17,156 nucleotides of DNA from UBA10427 sp003500135 (GTDB taxonomy: Bacteria > Bacteroidota > Bacteroidia > Cytophagales > Cyclobacteriaceae), in assembly GCA_963966275.1 (NCBI GenBank), contig CAWZYQ010000078.1, forward strand, positions 1 to 17,156, written 5' to 3'. The notes beneath the pieces were generated by a model that was given only the letters and a program-made list of their open reading frames with translations, did not search any database and had not been told where the DNA came from. Shown here piece after piece: positions 14,769-17,156 of the stretch. Both the position numbers and the translations under genes were made by a program. Every line of letters starts with the position of its first letter. Position 1 is the first letter of the stretch.

Positions 14769-16091
14769 ATGAAGCAACTTTTTATCAATACCCGATTTTA
14801 CATGGCTGCTGCCGCCTGCATTGTGTTGATGGTGTTAGGTTATATCTGGCCTTTTATTTTGCCGGTGGGCCAGTTCCTGTTTCTGGGCCTGGCCGCACTG
14901 ACGGTATTTGATGCCTATATGCTGCTAAAATTTAAGGGGGGTATCGGGGCCGTTCGCGAATGTGCTGAACGATTTTCCAATGGGGATGTCAATGATGTGA
15001 TAGTAAAAATCACTAACCATTATCCCTCGGCTGTTCGTGCCGAAATTTTGGACGAGGCCCCGCCGGAGTTTCAGGAGCGCAACCTGCGTTTTATGGTAGA
15101 GCTGAAAAGTGGTGGGCAGAAGGCGCTTCGTTATCAACTAAAGCCCGTACGTCGTGGAAAGTATCATTTTGGCGACATCAATGTGCTGATCTCGACCGGG
15201 TTGGGACTGGTATCACGAAAGTACAGCGTTGAAGCCGGCAGTGAGGTGAAGGTATATCCGAGTTATTTGCAACTGAGAAAATATGAGCTGCTGGCCATTT
15301 CAAACCAACTGACGGAGTTGGGGATTAAGAAAATACGGAAGCTCGGACACAACATGGAGTTTGAACACATTAAAGAGTATGTTGAGGGCGATGACTATCG
15401 CACTATTAACTGGAAGGCCACGGCTCGACATAACCACCCCATGGTAAACGTGTACCAGGATGAAAAGTCGCAAAATGTATATGCGATTATTGACAAGGGA
15501 CGTGTGATGAAGATGCCCTTTGAGCAAATGAGCCTGCTCGACTACGCGATCAATTCGGCTTTAGTGATCTCTAACGTGGCGGTGAAAAAAGATGACAAGG
15601 CAGGGCTGATGACCTTTGAGAAGCGACCGGAAACTTTTTTGGCGGCCAGCAAACGCCACGACCAGATGAAGCGAATCAGCGAGATGCTGTACAAGGAAAC
15701 CACCACCTTTGGTGAGTCCGATTTCTCGCGCTTGTTCGTGCGCATAGAGCGCGAGATCCACCAACGCAGCTTGCTGTTGTTGTATACTAACTTTGAATCG
15801 CTGCAAAGTATGGAGCGGCAGTTGAGCTATTTCAAAAGTATTGCCGCACGGCACGTGATGGTGGTAATCTTTTTCCACAATACCGAACTCGATGACCTTA
15901 CGCGGTCCATACCGCAATCGGGGCAGGAAGTGTATAATAAAGTAATCGCCGAAAAGTTCGCCTTTGAGAAGCGCCAGATCGTGCGCAAGTTGCAGCAGTA
16001 CGGTATCTACAGCATCCTTACCACCCCCCAAAACCTAACGATCGACGTGATCAATAAGTATTTGGAGTTGAAGGCAAGGCATGTTATTTAG
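14769..16091 (+). CDS. DUF58 family protein (vWA-like), MoxR partner
   Basis: The 440 residues begin with two membrane helices (about 10-27 and 30-53), followed by a beta-rich extracytoplasmic stretch. The DUF58 signature VEGDDYRTINWKATAR (205-220) then leads into a vWA-like domain of about 200 residues. The metal-binding motif of vWA domains, DxSxS, appears here as D242-K-G-R, so both serines are missing and metal-dependent ligand binding is doubtful. DUF58 proteins are regularly encoded directly after MoxR, as here (15-bp gap), and are thought to be the adaptor or client of the ATPase. It is the last gene of the operon; no clear terminator follows in the 112 bp before the next gene. Confidence 0.93.
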   Translation: MKQLFINTRFYMAAAACIVLMVLGYIWPFILPVGQFLFLGLAALTVFDAYMLLKFKGGIGAVRECAERFSNGDVNDVIVKITNHYPSAVRAEILDEAPPEFQERNLRFMVELKSGGQKALRYQLKPVRRGKYHFGDINVLISTGLGLVSRKYSVEAGSEVKVYPSYLQLRKYELLAISNQLTELGIKKIRKLGHNMEFEHIKEYVEGDDYRTINWKATARHNHPMVNVYQDEKSQNVYAIIDKGRVMKMPFEQMSLLDYAINSALVISNVAVKKDDKAGLMTFEKRPETFLAASKRHDQMKRISEMLYKETTTFGESDFSRLFVRIEREIHQRSLLLLYTNFESLQSMERQLSYFKSIAARHVMVVIFFHNTELDDLTRSIPQSGQEVYNKVIAEKFAFEKRQIVRKLQQYGIYSILTTPQNLTIDVINKYLELKARHVI

Positions 16092-16203
16092 AGAGGATAG
16101 TTAGTTTACTGTAGTTATTTATTATTGATATTGAAATCATGAGTAAAGGTTTGGCAAGATGAAAAGATCAAACTAATTAAGAAAAGATATCGTAGATTGA
16201 AGT

Positions 16204-16434
16204 ATGGAAAATTTGTTGAATAGAATCACCCTAAATCCGGATATTTGCCATGGAAAGCCAACAATCCGAAATAAAAGATATACCGTTGATCTCATACTTG
16301 ATCTGCTTTCCGCCGGAATGTCTGAGGCCGAAATATTGAAAGACTATCCTGCTTTGGAGCGTGAAGATATCCATGCTTGCCTGGCCTACGCCACTAAAAT
16401 CACCAGGACAAAAAGTTATATTAAAACGACATGA
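16204..16434 (+). CDS. DUF433 family antitoxin-like protein
   Basis: This 76-residue protein matches DUF433 along its length: RITLNPDICHGKPTIRNKRY, then LILDLLSAGMSEAEILKDYP and LEREDIHACLAYA, a winged-helix-like DNA-binding layout. DUF433 proteins are commonly paired with a downstream DUF5615 PIN-like protein and regarded as type II antitoxins that also bind their own promoter. Here the stop codon overlaps the partner's ATG (ATGA, 4 bp). The 112-bp gap upstream shows no clear promoter or terminator. This end of the window is AT-rich compared with the MoxR operon, in keeping with horizontally acquired accessory DNA. Confidence 0.9.
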   Translation: MENLLNRITLNPDICHGKPTIRNKRYTVDLILDLLSAGMSEAEILKDYPALEREDIHACLAYATKITRTKSYIKTT

Positions 16435-16787
16435 AGTTTATAGTTGATGCTCAGCTTCCACCTTTATTGTGTAAGGTTTTAGAAAAGGCGGGTTTATCAG
16501 CAATTCATGTGGATTCTTTACCAAAAGGAGATAAATCCAGTGATACGGAAATCATTGATTATGCTGACGAAAATCAATTAATAATTGTCACTAAGGATTC
16601 TGATTTTTATTATTCACATATGATTAAGAAGCAACCTAGAAAACTACTTTTAGTCACCACAGGTAATCTTAAAAATAGTGATCTATTCTCATTAATCAGA
16701 ATCAATATTTTAAATATCAAGGAATTGTTCAAAAGTTGCGATTATGTCGAGCTCAATAATGACGGATTGGTAGGGCATGAAAAGTAA
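16431..16787 (+). CDS. DUF5615 PIN-like toxin
   Basis: This 118-residue protein shows the DUF5615 (Mut7-C/PIN-like) pattern: KFIVDAQLPPLL with the first acidic residue D6, HVDSLPKGDKSSDTEIIDYA with central acidic residues, and IIVTKDSDFYYSHM with the paired aspartates of the active site, then KLLLVTTGNLKNSDL. By family it is a probable nuclease toxin held in check by the DUF433 protein encoded just upstream. All expected acidic positions are present, so it looks intact. The C-terminal 15 residues are not conserved in any family I recall. Confidence 0.9.
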   Translation: MKFIVDAQLPPLLCKVLEKAGLSAIHVDSLPKGDKSSDTEIIDYADENQLIIVTKDSDFYYSHMIKKQPRKLLLVTTGNLKNSDLFSLIRINILNIKELFKSCDYVELNNDGLVGHEK

Positions 16788-16835
16788 AATACTTTGACAA
16801 GTCTTTTAATTATCAAGGATGAAACTTTAGCTTTC

Positions 16836-17114
16836 ATGAAAGGCAATCGAATTTTATTGACTTTTTTATTTATATCAGATCTCATTTTATTCAGCATAGT
16901 GTCCAGAAAAAATGGATATGATCCTAGCGGTCAAATAGTAATTTTGTATTACAATTCATTAATTCTTCTTCTTAATCTCATTTTTCTCATTTTCATAAAG
17001 ATTTCAATACTTAAAATGATACTATTCCTAATTATTGCCCTCATAATATCATTTCTATTACCTGGGATTTTTATGAGTAATAATATTCAATTAGTAATAA
17101 TATTATTAACTTAG
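16836..17114 (+). CDS. Small hydrophobic protein, unknown function
   Basis: A 92-residue hydrophobic ORF starting MKGNRILLTFLFISDLILFS, with about three membrane segments (roughly 5-20, 30-52, 55-75) and no recognisable domain. ATG at 16836 is preferred over a TTG at 16794 because that extension is polar and unsupported; AAGGA lies about 17 nt upstream, which is too far to decide. It follows the DUF5615 gene by 48 bp in the same frame and is very AT-rich with low-complexity Ile/Leu content, so it may be a real accessory membrane protein or a chance ORF. Confidence 0.45.
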   Translation: MKGNRILLTFLFISDLILFSIVSRKNGYDPSGQIVILYYNSLILLLNLIFLIFIKISILKMILFLIIALIISFLLPGIFMSNNIQLVIILLT

Positions 17115-17156
17115 GCACTTTGTAAATATGGCTAATATGGCTAAATGTAGTAAATT

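Noticed and set aside
13818..14777. Long open frame (319 codons) antisense to the MoxR gene.
   Set aside because: It lies wholly opposite a clear AAA+ gene, is rich in His/Gln as expected of mirrored codons, and has no recognisable domain.

Overview
The window looks like a chromosomal segment of a Bacteroidota bacterium, probably of the Cytophaga-type lineage. The phylum call rests on four things: the ilvD-ilvB-ilvN-ilvC gene order, a 347-residue IlvC with the motif set I know from Bacteroidota, a textbook Bacteroidota promoter (TTG, 19 bp, TATATTTG) at 8887-8916, and an SpoIIM/DUF4129/DUF4350/MoxR/DUF58 cluster of the kind common in that phylum. The lineage below phylum is inference.

Region 1 (1-5481, minus strand) is a branched-chain amino acid operon: ilvD, ilvB, ilvN and ilvC, with 1-13 bp between genes. 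About 350 bp in front of ilvD hold no enzyme gene. They encode a 22-codon leader peptide with 13 Ile/Leu/Val residues, followed by a four-segment RNA structure that ends in an intrinsic terminator 6 nt before the ilvD start codon. Each segment can pair with the next: 1:2 (8 bp), 2:3 (7 bp), 3:4 (7 bp). This is a complete ribosome-mediated attenuator and the most informative regulatory object here.

Region 2 (5482-9262) is a set of single genes: a secreted papain-fold (NlpC/P60- or BBC1/AIM3-like) protein, a divergent membrane-anchored GH113-type glycoside hydrolase, endonuclease III with an incomplete Fe-S cysteine set, an MscS-type channel, and a small membrane-protein gene. The last has a perfect promoter and its own terminator but is cut by an in-frame TAA.

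Region 3 (9263-16091) is a MoxR-type membrane module. An RDD protein is divergent from a tight, overlapping five- or six-gene plus-strand operon: SpoIIM/DUF95, a polytopic membrane protein, DUF4129, DUF4350, MoxR AAA+ ATPase and DUF58. Two internal genes start at TTG with strong Shine-Dalgarno sequences inside the preceding gene, which suggests translational coupling. Cluster composition suggests an envelope-associated AAA+ chaperone machine; its substrate cannot be read from sequence.

Region 4 (16092-17156) is AT-rich and accessory-like: a DUF433/DUF5615 toxin-antitoxin-type pair overlapping by 4 bp, then a small hydrophobic protein gene. No rRNA, tRNA, CRISPR array or insertion sequence was seen.
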